NCBI GenBank assembly: GCA_022818135.1
Contig: JAFMSR010000014.1
Coordinates: forward strand, 37,961,818 to 38,025,817
DNA: 64,000 bases
Reading direction: 5' to 3'
From: Saxidomus purpurata
Taxonomy: Eukaryota; Mollusca; Bivalvia; Venerida; Veneridae
Shown here: in pieces, positions 12,001-23,039 of the stretch
Position numbering within the stretch: the stretch's first letter is position 1
Layout: each line of letters starts with the position of its first letter
The notes under the pieces: generated by a model
Databases searched by the model: none
What the model was told of the DNA's origin: nothing
What the model saw: only the letters and a program-made list of their open reading frames with translations
Program-made: the position numbers and the translations under genes

Positions 12001-15000
12001 AAAAGTTACGCCCATTTGAAAGCCTGCATTATGTCTCGTAACAATCTTATACATACCTGAGCATAGACGTTGTCCTTATTTTCTGGTGTGTCTTCCTTTG
12101 CATAAATATACAGGATATAGGAGCCTTTCTGTGGTAGGCGGAGTCTAAAGGAAGCCACACCTCCAACACTTTCCTGCATACCATATCGGTTCAGTTTTGC
12201 GCCGCGGTATTCTTCATCGCCATTTTCCTTCTGGAATATGAAAAAAATACATATATAAACACAATAAAAGGTTCCGCGGGTTCAAGATTTGCAAGTCTGA
12301 AATAACTTGAAGTCCTCAAAACATTTGCATTTTTGTAACACGGATAACAAATACCAATGGTATACTAGTAATAGCAACAGTTTAACTGGTACAAGTAACT
12401 GATACATGGTTGTAAGAAACTGAAAAACAAGTGCAAGTAACCAATACACAGAGCCATGTAAGTAACAACAGTACATGAGTGCAAGAAACTGATAAACAGG
12501 TGCAAGTAACCAATACACAGAGCCATGTAAATAACAAATACATGGGTGTAAGAAACTGATAAACAGGTGTAAGTAACCTATACACAGAGTCGTATAAGTA
12601 ACAAATACATGGGTGCAAGAAACTGATAAACAGGTGTAAGTAACCTATACATAGAGCCATGTAAGTAACAAATACATGAGTGCAAGAAACTGATAAACAG
12701 GTGTAAGTAACCTATACACAGAGCCGTATAAGTAACAAATACATGGGTGTAAGAAACTGATAAACAGGTGTAAGTAACCTATACATAGAGCCATGTAAGT
12801 AACAAATACATGGGTGTAAGAAACTGATAAACAGGTGTAAGTAACCTATACATAGAGCCATGTAAGTAACAAATACATGGGTGCAAGAAACTGATAAACA
12901 GGTGTAAGTAACCAATACACAGAGCCATGTAAGTAACAAATACATGGGTGCAAGAAACTGATAAACAGGTGTAAGTAACCTATACACAGAGCCATGTAAG
13001 TAACAAATACATGAGTGCAAGAAACTGATAAACAGGTGTAAGTAACCATACACTGAGCCATGTAAGTAACAAATACATGGAGATGGCAAGAAACTGATAA
13101 ACAGGTGTAAGTAACTTTTTGGGGGTTGTGTTAGTAAATACATGATGCAAGAAACTGATAAACAGGTGTAAGTAACCAATACACGAGCCATGTAAGTAAC
13201 AAATACATGGGTGCAAGAAACTGATAAACAGGTGTAAGTAACCAATACACTGAGCCATGTAAGTAACAAATACATGAGTGCAAGAAACTGATAAACAGGT
13301 GTAAGTAACCAATACACAGAGCCATGTAAGTAACAAATACATGAGTGCAAGAAACTGATAAACAGGTGTAAGTAACCTACTCACAAGTGTAGGTAACAGA
13401 TAAGACTTTATAACTACCAATCTAAACACTGTTATAGTACAATTTAATATTAAAAAATCAATTCCTAGATAATTTGGCCACTGTCAAACTCTGCCACTTT
13501 GCGTCTTTACTTTATTAGGAAAGGTATTTAGCATTACTTTACAGGACTGTCTAATTTAGCAGATACAACTGTGACAGAAATTGTTTACCTGTATTGTAAA
13601 GTTGAAGGCTACAACCAGTCTGTGTGCTGGATATCGCAGACGTATGTTTATCTCACCACGACCAAAAACGACAGCTGTTCTATGGCTGACAAACTCCAGA
13701 CCGTACTTGAAGAACTGTGGCTTCATATGAGGCATGTTCTCAAATTCTTCCAAGGACACCTAGGAAACAAAATCATCTAATTTACTGATACAAGCTAAGA
13801 GTCTATTAGCACAAGTTCCAAAATATAGTAGTGTCATAGCAACCCGACATTCAGGAAAGAGTTTATATACGGGAAAGTGTCAAGCTTTTTACTCAATCCT
13901 GAATATTGCTACTAAATGTTGTATTTGTACATGCCTTTATATGTGAATAAATAATGTTTAAACTAACCAAGCATTCTGATAGAATGTGCACAGGGTCTTA
14001 TTTAATGTTTCAAAACCTGAGCAGATACTATCCATCTTATTTCTCATTTCACTGCAAAGGTATTTATCTTAACAGATCAGCTAAATTTTCTTTCCTGATC
14101 TGTGCCACTGATTCTATAACTATCTTGTAATTATTCATGGTTAGCTCTTTTTCTGCAGAATTTGTTATTAAAATCAGTCTTAAAACTTTGGTCTCTGATT
14201 GGTCAATCTGAAACGCGAGTTTCTTTCTGTCGATCAGAAGCTGCGGTTTTTGACTGGTCTCAAGAGAAATATTTTGATACCGGTTTGACTAGTCATAATT
14301 TAGAAACTCACATGTCGTTCTAAAAGCTGCCATTTTTGATCATCGGGTAGATGAGTAAAGATCAACTGTGCTGGTTCTGGTAGGAAGAAATACTCATCAA
14401 GCTGGTAATGGAACTCTTCAGTTGTCGCCTGTTTGCCGATGATTCGCCGTGCTGCCCAGTGGGCATCTATCAGACACCAGGTTCCATAGATATATACCGC
14501 GTTCCAGGAGTGCTGGTTGGATCCCGGCTGGAACTTCTGACCAGGCTTGTAGTCCGCACCTTTAGCGTAACCACTGATGATCTTTGAGTGCAGACCAGCG
14601 TAACTGTAAGTAAAAGAATTTACATTCATTCTTTTTAATTTCTTATGCTCACCTATTAATTTCTGATACTCATCTCTTGTGATGAAAGTTGAATGATTTT
14701 TCAAACTGCAAGATATACCTTAGATTTATATGTTGGATAGGTGAAGAAACACGTTAAATTATTCACTATTTCATTTAAGACAAGTTTTACACATAACAAA
14801 CTTTGTCATGACTGTGACAATTTAAAGGTCTTTTATCACTCTTATCTATACTAAAAGACTTCATTTTTGTTTAGAAGAAATTGAATGTATTACATGTTAC
14901 AAATAGCGCCATACTATCTGCAAATCCACTGACATTAAGTCGATCCTTCTTACTTCAAACAAAACTTCCTGCTAAAACACTGAATCTTTTATTGACTTCT

Positions 15001-18000
15001 ATTGCAGGCAACTTTAAAATTCATTTTAAATGACACAAAGTTACTTTGACACACTCAAAAGGAAGCAATCAATGCTTTGTTGATGATAAGGTACTGTATA
15101 TGTATTTTGCATCTAACTAACTGTAAATGATGGAGCACAAAAAGGCAAAAAAATAGTTCCAAACTAGAGGGTGGAGACTTTATCATACTTACTTGCACAT
15201 TGTATCAAACACCATAGCATACGTAGTCCTGCCAGTTTTCAATCCCATGAGCACCTCCTCGGGGCTACCAGACTGTACATTATCAAAAGACATCTCCTTC
15301 AAGTTCTTGGTAGCTAACCAACGGAAAATCACTCTGAAATACAAAACTAAAACTCATCTCTGTATTCAATACAGCTGTGAAATAAAGAAAATTGTCAAGG
15401 AAACATGTTCCCTGTGTCTTGGGAGCCCTGAAGCTGTATCATTACAGTCTACATCATTGCACGCTTCCTTGGAGATCTTCCAGTCAACTTTACTGCTCAG
15501 ATCAGCAAATTGCCCACCTAGTGTTCACTAATATTTATGTACCTACCAGTGTAGAATCGCCAACATTTTACTATTTTATCTATTTAAGTTTGATTCTGGC
15601 TCTAAGAGCTTAAACCTGTTGTAGTGAGGATAAAGTGGTGTTGTGGTCAGTGACATTTACCACTCAGTCATGTAGGCTATGGACAGGAAATTGTGTTCTA
15701 CTCTTTACTATAAATAAAATCAGATCACTTAATGATAACCTCAGACTAAATCACACAAAAATATTGAAGCACAAGACAAATATTTGCTTTTCTTTCAACT
15801 TTTCTCATAAAGCATATAGATGATGAGAAATTCATATTTGCATTCTTTTTATGAGTACTTAATCGATTGGCTAATATTTTATGTAAATATTGATATAGTT
15901 TTTGAAGGACCAGGTCACATATGGGTCATCAAGTTGTATAAAAATACCTAATACACAAAAACAGACTGCAGTTCTTTTTATCTCATTTGTAAATTTAATT
16001 TAAAGTTATTGTGATACAAACTAGTTTAAAGTAAATCATACAAGCTGAAATTAAGTTGTTAGTATTTTAAACACACAATATGTGTAGTCTAGACACCATT
16101 GGTTAGTTAAAAGTACCATAAGATTATATAAATATTTAGGTATATTCAACATTGGAAACTTCAAATAGGTAGATACTGTAAAAGAAGTCCTATTTTGGAG
16201 AGACTTAATTTTACATTGTAAAAGCTATTCAGATATAAAAGCATACAGTAAATCGCTTCAGTGAATTTAATAAAAATATAACTAGTTATTTGTTTGTTTT
16301 TTCTTTGTTTTTAGTATTGAATATTGTATTCAAACACCGCACTGGTATTGTTTGAAACTTACAACACGTATGTATTCTTATTTACAGAAAGGTGAAAAAT
16401 AGGTGAAGTTCCAGGAAGAGTGAGGGCCAGTTTAAAACACCAAATTACCAATGATACATGTATCTAAGGTTGAAACCACATTTTATTTTTCATTATTTGT
16501 TCTGCGTTCTGCTATGCATCTATGAAATTCTCTGATTATGAACTTGGTGCAAGTGTCACCATTTCATATGTCACTATGTAAGCTTTACAGTGTATTGAGT
16601 CCGCTGCTTTTGCTCTTGGAGGATACATTCTTCAGTGTCAAGTTTTGCTGCGGGTCATGTTGCCGACAAGTGCTGAACTTGACAAAGTCTTGGGATCTCC
16701 TTTGCCCCCTCCCAATCTTTGTTCATTTCTTTTATCTTTTACTGTAGTCTTTAATGCGTAAGAGGTCATTTTTTCTATTTTGCTACAAGATACGATGGCC
16801 GAATAATTGTCTGTGTACTACCATATGCAGCTTTCTGTTAAGTTCATGTGTCCAAGACAATATTTCTCATTTACAAAAGTGAGTTATACATCAACAAATT
16901 ATTTTCTCGTTCGTTCAACTTTACTAGATATTTTGCTGCAATAAAGCTATCAATTCAGAACAGCCAATAATAAAGGTGTTAATATTTACCTGCATTTCTC
17001 GATTTCATTTGTGATATTCTTGGAGAATATAAGATCCCATACCAGCTCCCTTACACTAGTATGGTCACTCTTGGAAACCTGAATGTTGAAAGGAAGATTA
17101 TCAAACACAGTCAAAAGTACTGTACTGTTGTAACTGACAGCACCGCTAGTGAACACAAACACAACTGACTAATTTACTAATGAACATAATTGACCAGCGA
17201 CACGGGAAAATGGGCCTTCGGACAAAATACTTGGAAACTAACTTTCTTGCATGATGTGCTGAACATTTGTGCCAAGTTATTTCAAAATCAATCAATGCAT
17301 GACAAAATTACAGTCCTGACACGAATGTGTGCATATATACAGGATTCCATTATCTTCAAACTCTAAGTGTGACCTTGACCTTTGAGGTAGGGACGTTGGT
17401 CTTACACGCGACACATCATCTTGCTGTGCTGAACATTTGTGCCAAGTTATTTTAAAAGCTTTCAATGCATGACAAAGTAACAGAAGAATGGGGAGATGAC
17501 AGACGGTGCGATTTCAAATGGCACCCTTTGGGTAGGAATCATTTCAAATCAATGTTGCCATAGTAATGGTCTTGAATGATTATGAAGCAAATAATACCTT
17601 TCTGTTGAGGAAAATATAGTGGCTATCAGTTTTTAACATTGGTTTTGCATTTAAAGAGGGTGACAAAAATGTAAATTTTTATCTTGTCTGCAATCAATTA
17701 TTGTCAAGTAATGTAACAAATGTCCGAAGGTACATTTTCACGCGACCCCGGTCAATTATATACGGAGGACTTGGCCAATGAACACAGAAAACAACTGACT
17801 ATATATATACATGTGTATAGTTGACTTTGCCAATGAACACAGATCGGCAAATGAACACAGAAACAATTGACTATCTACTAATGAACACATACACAGTTGA
17901 CTCTGCCTGACTCTGAACACAGACACTGTCGACTACACTACTGAATGAAGAAGACATTTTACCTGTTATTGCTAAACAGTTTTTGCCTAAACTACCTGCC

Positions 18001-21000
18001 ACCATATAAAATTCAAGCGCCCTTAAAGTCTCAACCAGTTCCCTGACTGTTAGAATTAGAGCTGCTCTTATGGCAGCTGTTCAAAAGCTTTGCACAAAAT
18101 CTAAAAGGAAATTTTTCTTTTATTTAACGGTAAAGTCCAATAATATTCCTATTAGATTCAAAGCTCATATACAAGAAACAGTACCTGTATAGCATGATCA
18201 TCAACTGTGTGAAGAACCTGTCTGTCAATGGTTTCTAGAGATGGTTTCTGGCGTGTGGTAGCAGTCTGTGGTTGAGGAGGGGGACCAGCATCCTTTTCTG
18301 TCTTTACAGGTATAAGTTGGAAATTGGGTGGTGGGGCTGGCGGTTCCTGGCCCATAATTCTGTAAATACAGTACACATGTCATAGATGACCTCTATGGGT
18401 TGATGTAAACGGTCAGGAAAAATGGAAGCAAAACTGGTGATGCAATTGTGACAAAAGAGTAATCACTTTGGAATAGGCTAAAAAAGGCACAAGGTAGAAA
18501 AAACATAATTTTCACTTCTGAGTCAACGAATAAAAATTAATTGTAAATCAGTAATACTTTGAAGATTTCACTAGTGACACTACCTAAAAATGTATAAAGC
18601 TTGTTGGTGAGTGCTGTGTTTGAAATTATATAGAAATTAGTTGATGTATCTTACCTTTTTAGTTGCACTAAAATACTGTTACCATTATTTCAAAACAACT
18701 TGAATAAAATAAACAACCTGCTATCTTACCTCTTCTCTACCTGTATAGGAATCGTGGTCACTGGAATAGTAGACACCTTGCCTTGCTGGACCTGAGGGAC
18801 GTCTGTTGTTCCCTTTCCAGGATGGTAGGCAACCACACCTTGACTCTGGGTGCCTGGGGCTACATTTGTGAACACACCTTGTTGTGGGGCTGACCCATAC
18901 AGGTACTGTTGCTGAAGGAGTTCCGGGGGCGGAGGTGGGAAGTCACTGAAGTCATCACCTCCATCTATATAGGTACTCGCAAGACCGGCTGTCACCTGAA
19001 ATACAAACAAACATGTTTAATATGTTGTCAAGTCAAATGGCAAGTATGTTTTGTACATTGTCAAGTCGAATGGCAAGTATGTTTTGTACATTGTCAAGTC
19101 AAATGACAAACATGTTTTGTACATTGTCAAGTCAAATGGCAAACATGTTTTGTACATTGTCAAGTCAAATGGCAAGTATGCTTTATTTGTTGTCCAGTCA
19201 GATGGCATTTTCATATGTTATCAAGTCAAACAGCAAGTATGCTTTATAAGTCATCAAATTAAACAAGTATGTTTTATAGGTTTTCACAGCAAATGGCAAT
19301 ATTTTTTACTCGGTCAAGTCAAATGGCGAACAGGTTCCATGTATGTTGTCATGGCAAATGGCAAACATGTTCAATGCGTTGTCAAATGGCAAGTATGTTT
19401 TACATGTAGCAGTCAAGCCAAATGGCAAACATGTTTTTAATATATTAAAAAGGCAAATGGTAAATATATAGCAGAATCAGCCACAAAACTCATACTAGTA
19501 TTATGTCCTCTCTTTTCTCAGAACAAAGTCTCTATCAAGGTCTCTATTAAGACTCTGAAACCAGATCTGCAATGCATCAATAATACACTTGAACATTTAT
19601 TATTGTGGCTGTATCAACATGAAACATTTCAGTAAGGACATACCACACTTATGTAGGTGGAAATGAGATACTGTTGTGAAAACCGACCACACTTATGTAG
19701 GTGGAAACGAGATACTGTTGTGAAAACCTATCTGTAATAGTTATCTGCCACTCTGTACCTTCCACTTCAATAAACAAACACTTGTTACATGACTGTGTTT
19801 TTCTCCTCCTTTTCTACAATAACAACCTGTTTTCAATCCACCAGTCAATCAATCCACCAGTCAATCAATCAGCCAATCAATCAATCAATGTACACAATCA
19901 TACAACAGAAAGATATAGAGGCAGCCTTATACCTGTGACCATGGTCAAGACAGACCTTGTACACAAGTCCCTAAAGCAACAAGAAGTTACAGAGGTCACT
20001 ACTTTGTCCAATCAACGATACAACAATACAAAACCCATCTATTCATCATACTGTGGCTGTCAAGCCAACTGCTGTAAGATGATCCCAAATGCACTAGAAC
20101 AAGTAGCATCTCTGTACAAGTAAGTAGCTGGGTGGTTTTCTCTGATAAAAGATTCAAACAACCCTGTAAGAATTGCAACCAGCAACCAAAAGGTAGCTAC
20201 TCCGACACTTAACTTAGGTAACTTAGGTATTCCACAAACAACTGCTTCTTAAAATATTTTTTTATTGGCTAACAAAGCTAAGTAAGCCAAAATACCATCT
20301 TACATACCTACATGACAGAAAGTAAAAACATGCATCCATTAATCAGCATTAAACAGATGAAAAACGAATGTACACCTGCTGAAAACATGATGTAGACATG
20401 TGTAACATTATCTGGTTTGGATATGTAACTTTATAACATGACTCATATTGAGGTTACCAGTCCAATCTCATCTTGTAATGCAATATTATCCAATAAACTA
20501 CTGAAATTCAATTTGCTGAAAATGAAAGCAAAACAAGACCTCAATGTGAATGAAATGAACTGTGGCAGTAATTTAGATATACAATCTTCACACTGGTTAG
20601 AGGGTATGGACTGATTTAGCATATTTATGTGTCATTTTATTTATATGATCTAGATCTGTGTTGCTGATAGAAAAGTGACATAAATGTTCCAGATTACTAG
20701 ATATTTCTGATTCATCTACAGCTATTCCCCAGCAATGAATCTCGACTCACTCCCGAGTGTATCAGGAGACATAACTCTAGTTTATACTAATTCATTTTAG
20801 CTTGATTGTTAAGACAGCTTGTAGCTTATCTAGTCTTATCTTGAGTGATGACCCCAGTGGGGCTCGAAACCACAACCTCAGGGATGAGCGGCAAACACCT
20901 TAACCTCTACACCCCCCTTGTGAGCAAACTTGTACAATGTTCAGATGCAATGCAACAAGTATTTATAGTAACATTAAAGTCCCATTAGCATTTCATATGT

Positions 21001-21446
21001 TAAATGACTAGTAGCTCTTATATAACCAAGATAGATCGATATCTTACCGACAATATTCAACATTGGTTTTTTAAATCGTATTATGTAAATGCTTTATATA
21101 GTGCAATATTTTTTTCAATGATATTGCAGAAAATAAGAACTGGTGCTATATTGCATATTTGATATAACACTGGCGTTACAACAAAGAAAAAGGGGTCTTG
21201 CCTCAGTGAGCCAAAACCAATGAAATTTTCCTAATCAAAATGATTTATCCAAATCAATGCATTTTCTATTCAAAACGAAATATGACCAAGTTTCTCAAAA
21301 CATCTCAAAGTACATGTTTTTACACGACTGGGCTCACATGTTTAAACAACTCCTACCTGAGTATCTACATCCACATTGGCCCTGACACCAGGGAGGGTTA
21401 TATCCACACTAGCACTACCTTCAACTGATGTCTCCCCACTATCCAT
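8092..21446 (-). CDS. KY-like gene 1: kyphoscoliosis-peptidase / hillarin-type protein, 823 aa, ten coding exons
   Basis: Exons in transcript order: 21446-21357, 18995-18730, 18359-18185, 17078-16990, 15333-15193, 14603-14312, 13759-13589, 12230-12057, 9919-9816, 9061-8092 (stop TAG). They total 2472 bases, and all phases join. Residues 1-180 are low complexity with FPPPPPELLQQQ and PPAPPP blocks. About 180-305 is a transglutaminase-like domain with AGLHSKIISGYAKG (256-269), His285 in HSWNAVY and Asp300 in LIDAHW. Beta-sandwich repeats follow (about 350-480, 501-598, 620-720, 723-823), three of which carry a G-x-[YF]-x-L-x-[IL]-Y signature. The position expected for the catalytic Cys, three before Tyr245, is Arg242, so protease or transglutaminase activity is unlikely. 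KY and hillarin proteins are known from muscle and cytoskeleton in other animals; the role here is inferred. A paralogue lies upstream (35527-53859). Confidence 0.85.
9816..9919 (-). CDS. KY-like gene 1, coding exon 9
   Basis: 104 bases, phase 0 in and two bases out. It encodes VCEFKIVQEE through NWGPGAAFF, matching the YKIIADTK...NWGPGVPL stretch of the paralogue. Donor GTAAGG and acceptor TAG are on the minus strand. Confidence 0.88.
9920..12056 (-). other. Intron of KY-like gene 1 with a ~165-bp repeat array
   Basis: The intron between exons 8 and 9. It contains a CA-rich microsatellite near 10590-10605, a GTGACCTTGACC repeat array (11030-11790), and a short duplicated stretch (GATGCAGA-AGGTA-GCTGTGGGAATTGAT around 11838 and 11915). 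The 9062-9815 intron holds nothing I can name. Confidence 0.6.
11030..11790. repeat. Degenerate tandem array, ~155-175 bp unit, carrying GTGACCTTGACC motifs
   Basis: The motif appears at about 11162, 11333, 11497 and 11648, each followed by AAGGTAG-like sequence, GGGCAACA and a GAAGTTA...CAGTCAATGCATG...AGTTACAG block. The array ends in GGACAGACTGACAG. It resembles the internal unit of bivalve pearl-type non-autonomous elements and the inner part of the element at 17187-17758. Confidence 0.7.
12057..12230 (-). CDS. KY-like gene 1, coding exon 8
   Basis: 174 bases, phase 0 at both ends, 58 codons starting KENGDEEYRG and ending DNVYAQ. It carries the repeat signature KGSYILYIYAKED. In the paralogue the equivalent region lies inside one long exon. 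Confidence 0.9.
12386..13402. repeat. 67-bp minisatellite, about 15 copies
   Basis: Period 67, measured from the starts of GATAAACAGGTGTAAGTAAC at 12491, 12558 and 12625 and onwards. The unit also contains GAGCCATGTAAGTAACAAAT and ACATGGGTGCAAGAAACTG. Copies are more variable at the left edge and around 13080-13150. It lies in the intron between exons 7 and 8 of KY-like gene 1. It is open in all three minus frames, which creates false ORFs up to 212 codons. Confidence 0.95.
13589..13759 (-). CDS. KY-like gene 1, coding exon 7
   Basis: 171 bases, 57 codons, phase 0 at both ends, starting VSLEEFENMPHMKPQFF and ending FNFTIQ. It corresponds to LTLQEFEELPLVKSYFF of the paralogue. Confidence 0.9.
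14312..14603 (-). CDS. KY-like gene 1, coding exon 6 (His and Asp of the transglutaminase-like domain)
   Basis: 292 bases, starting with one base of a split Asn codon and ending ERH at phase 0. It carries YAGLHSKIISGYAKG, HSWNAVYIYGTW and LIDAHW. In the paralogue the same stretch is split by an intron after residue 188. Confidence 0.92.
15193..15333 (-). CDS. KY-like gene 1, coding exon 5
   Basis: 141 bases, the same length as its paralogous exon 39009-39149. It encodes RVIFRWLATKN, then GSPEEVL, then GRTTYAMVFDTMC. The usual catalytic Cys column holds Arg242. The bases before Tyr245 read GGC AGG ACT ACG TAT, so this is not a frame error. Confidence 0.9.
15334..16989 (-). other. Intron of KY-like gene 1
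   Basis: AT-rich intron between exons 4 and 5. Plus-strand open frames (15193-15613, 16538-16747) show no domain or codon signal. I see nothing else in it. Confidence 0.6.
16990..17078 (-). CDS. KY-like gene 1, coding exon 4
   Basis: 89 bases, phase 0 in and two bases out, encoding VSKSDHTSVRELVWDLIF to IEKC. It has the same length and phase as paralogous exon 45226-45314 (VSQTDHTTFNDLIWHLVY). Confidence 0.9.
17145..17950. repeat. Degenerate ACTGACTA / TGAACACA tandem repeats interrupted by a transposon
   Basis: Stretches such as AATGAACACAGA, CAACTGACTA and ACTAATGAACACA recur at 17150-17186 and at 17775-17950, on both sides of the inverted-repeat element at 17187-17758. The element probably inserted into an existing minisatellite. 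Confidence 0.65.
17187..17758. mobile_element. Non-autonomous DNA element with terminal inverted repeats (~40 bp)
   Basis: The left end reads TAATTGACCAGCGACACGGG then AAAATGGGCCTTCGGACA. The right end is its inverted match (TGTCCGAAGG...CATTTTCACGCGACCCCGGTCAATTA). Inside are two copies of a unit with TGCTGAACATTTGTGCCAAG and CAATGCATGACAAA, plus GTGACCTTGACCTTTGAGGT. No transposase. It lies in the intron between exons 3 and 4 of KY-like gene 1. Confidence 0.75.
18185..18359 (-). CDS. KY-like gene 1, coding exon 3 (Pro-rich linker)
   Basis: 175 bases, one base in and phase 0 out. It encodes MGQEPPAPPPNFQLIPV to VDDHAIQ. The last seven residues correspond to VDNHAIV at the end of the paralogue's first coding exon, so the homology between the two genes starts here. 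Confidence 0.88.
18730..18995 (-). CDS. KY-like gene 1, coding exon 2 (Pro/Gln-rich)
   Basis: 266 bases, phase 0 in and two bases out, beginning VTAGLASTYIDGGDDF. It contains FPPPPPELLQQQYLYG and a Thr/Pro/Val-rich end (STIPVTTIPIQVEK). It is probably disordered, with no counterpart in the paralogue. Confidence 0.85.
19008..19465. repeat. 33-bp minisatellite, about 13 copies, starting just upstream of exon 2
   Basis: The unit contains TCAAGTCAAATGGCAAGTAT and GTTTTGTACATTG. The first copies have period 33 and later ones degenerate. As 33 is a multiple of three it makes repetitive false ORFs on both strands (19017-19440). It begins about 13 bases from the acceptor of exon 18730-18995, within the intron. 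Confidence 0.92.
19466..21356 (-). other. Intron 1 of KY-like gene 1
   Basis: It contains a CAATCAAT-type simple repeat (19842-19890), a duplicated ACCACACTTATGTAGGTGGAAA stretch (19643 and 19687), and a SINE family 1 copy (20780-20935). The open frame 19701-20123 is low-complexity and not convincing as a gene. Confidence 0.6.
20780..20935 (-). mobile_element. tRNA-derived SINE, family 1
   Basis: The plus strand shows TAGCTTGATTGTTAAGACAG then CTTGTAGCTTATC, then TGACCCCAGTGGGGCTCGAA, and a complement of the tRNA-like head (GGCAAACACCTTAACCTCTA). It matches the copies at 27570 and 31553. Confidence 0.75.
21357..21446 (-). CDS. KY-like gene 1, first coding exon
   Basis: 30 codons from ATG (21446-21444) to a phase-0 donor (CAG|GTAGGA), starting MDSGETSVEG and ending VDVDTQ. 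The ATG is the first in frame after an upstream TAA. The exon could extend to an acceptor three codons further upstream (…GAGAG|TGG ATT ATG) and be joined to the possible upstream exon at 29838-29900. It is low complexity, and its support is codon use and a perfect phase fit with exon 2. Confidence 0.68.
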
Positions 21447-22837
21447 AATCCACTCTCTCAAACAGAATCGCAATTAAAATAAAATAATTCAATTTTCAAC
21501 CTGTACATAAACTCCTTAATTTTCGGACTGTTCACAAGTTGTAACGATATGATCAAATCGCACACAATAGATTTTGCTACTTCCACAATGCCGTAAAAGT
21601 TCGGTGAAGACTTCCGGAAAAAATAAGAGCTTGCGTTTATAGCAGCGATGGTTCCAAAATTCTTCCAACAATCAAAATTAATGTTGACAAACACACAGAC
21701 GTCTTCATACCATCTTATTATGAAATATCTCTATATGCAAAAACTGCCAAACAATCACATGTGATTATCATATCCAATTGCATAAAAAGTATGCTTTGAG
21801 TTTTACCACACTTCTTAGATAATACAGATTATAAATATTTCAAAGGTCCGTACAATAACAAGGTTTTAAATCCATTGTGGTATATTGTTTTTCAGAGAAG
21901 AAGAAAAACTGCGAAGTGTTTCAAACAAATCCTAGGTTATTTTTGCAATTAATAATTAGCTAAATATTTCACTGTCCTATAACCATGTACCAGACAAAAG
22001 ATCTGCATTCCCTATCCAGCATTTTACAACATTTGTAAACATTTTGACCATACTTGACATTTTCTCTTTTATGATTGAGGTAAACATGTAACATTTCTTG
22101 TCCGTGTCCACAAACCCATAAATTTTCTTTCCACTCTACAGATAAAGGGTATGTCATCTTTAAATTTTTCATACGGTTGACTCCAGTTCAATGTTAACAA
22201 ATTTTTCACGAAAGTCACAAAGCTTATACTGTACATGAATCAAACTGAAACATGGAAAGCGTGTCCATGTAAAACTTTTATATATGCGTGACGGTAACAT
22301 GAATTCTGTAATATTCTGTTCAGGATATTGACCTCATACAGCCGCCATTCTGTGTAGGAAGGACAGGTCCACGGGCTTTAAAATGAAGTCCGTGGACGGG
22401 TTTTTCCTACACAGAAAAGATGGCTGTAGGAGGTCGATGATATATCCAGTTTCCACACCATTAACACTTATTAGTCTTACTACACAGATGTGCAGTCTGA
22501 TCATGATCTGCACTGGATGCAAAGGCACCAACCAGCAGGTTAATAATTAAACTGTAGCCCTGAAACATTCAGCATTTCGAGGTGTGCACCTGTTACACAG
22601 TACTATACTTTGGAGGGAGGGGCAAATATTGTTTGAGCATATGACCATTGACAAAGCAAACAAATTTTAGGAATTTAAGCTTTTGTTATATAAATATCAC
22701 CTTACAGTGCAGACATTACATTAATATATTTGTGCATTTGTGGTTTTGTTTGTAGTCGCACTTTATAGTAATTTCCGATATTGGTTCTGAACAAATCGGC
22801 TAGAAAGATAAGACTAGATGGGTGTTCAATAGAACTC
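21447..22837. other. Upstream flank / possible 5' intron of KY-like gene 1
   Basis: No exon is supported. A long imperfect palindrome spans 22336-22440: GCCGCCATTCTGTGTAGGAA opposite TTCCTACACAGAAAAGATGGC, with CCACGGGCTTTAAAATGAAG / GTCCGTGGAC in the centre. It may be a small inverted-repeat element. Confidence 0.55.
22336..22440. mobile_element. Short palindromic element (foldback-like)
   Basis: The left arm CATACAGCCGCCATTCTGTG TAGGAAGGACAGGTCCACGG pairs with the right-arm CCGTGGACGGGTTTTTCCTA CACAGAAAAGATGGCTGTAG. The loop is short, about 10-15 bases. No coding potential. Confidence 0.6.
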
Positions 22838-23039
22838 TTGTGTCGCCCTCTTACGGTTTGTCATAATAATCCAAAAATTTTGCGACAAAATCTAAGTACA
22901 AAAAGGGGTATAACTCTGTCAAATATGACCTTGACCAACAAAATTTGGACGCATCATGACGCTTATGTCATAAGCAATACAATTTGAAAGTTTGATGAAG
23001 AAATCTTAAGAAATGGCAAAGTAATATAGCCGACATTAA

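Noticed and set aside
12282..13429. Several minus-strand ORFs up to 212 codons that look like repetitive membrane proteins
   Set aside because: They are produced by the 67-bp minisatellite, which has no stop codons on that strand, and lie in an intron between confirmed exons.
19013..19440. Repetitive ORFs on both strands
   Set aside because: They come from the 33-bp minisatellite in intron 1 of KY-like gene 1.
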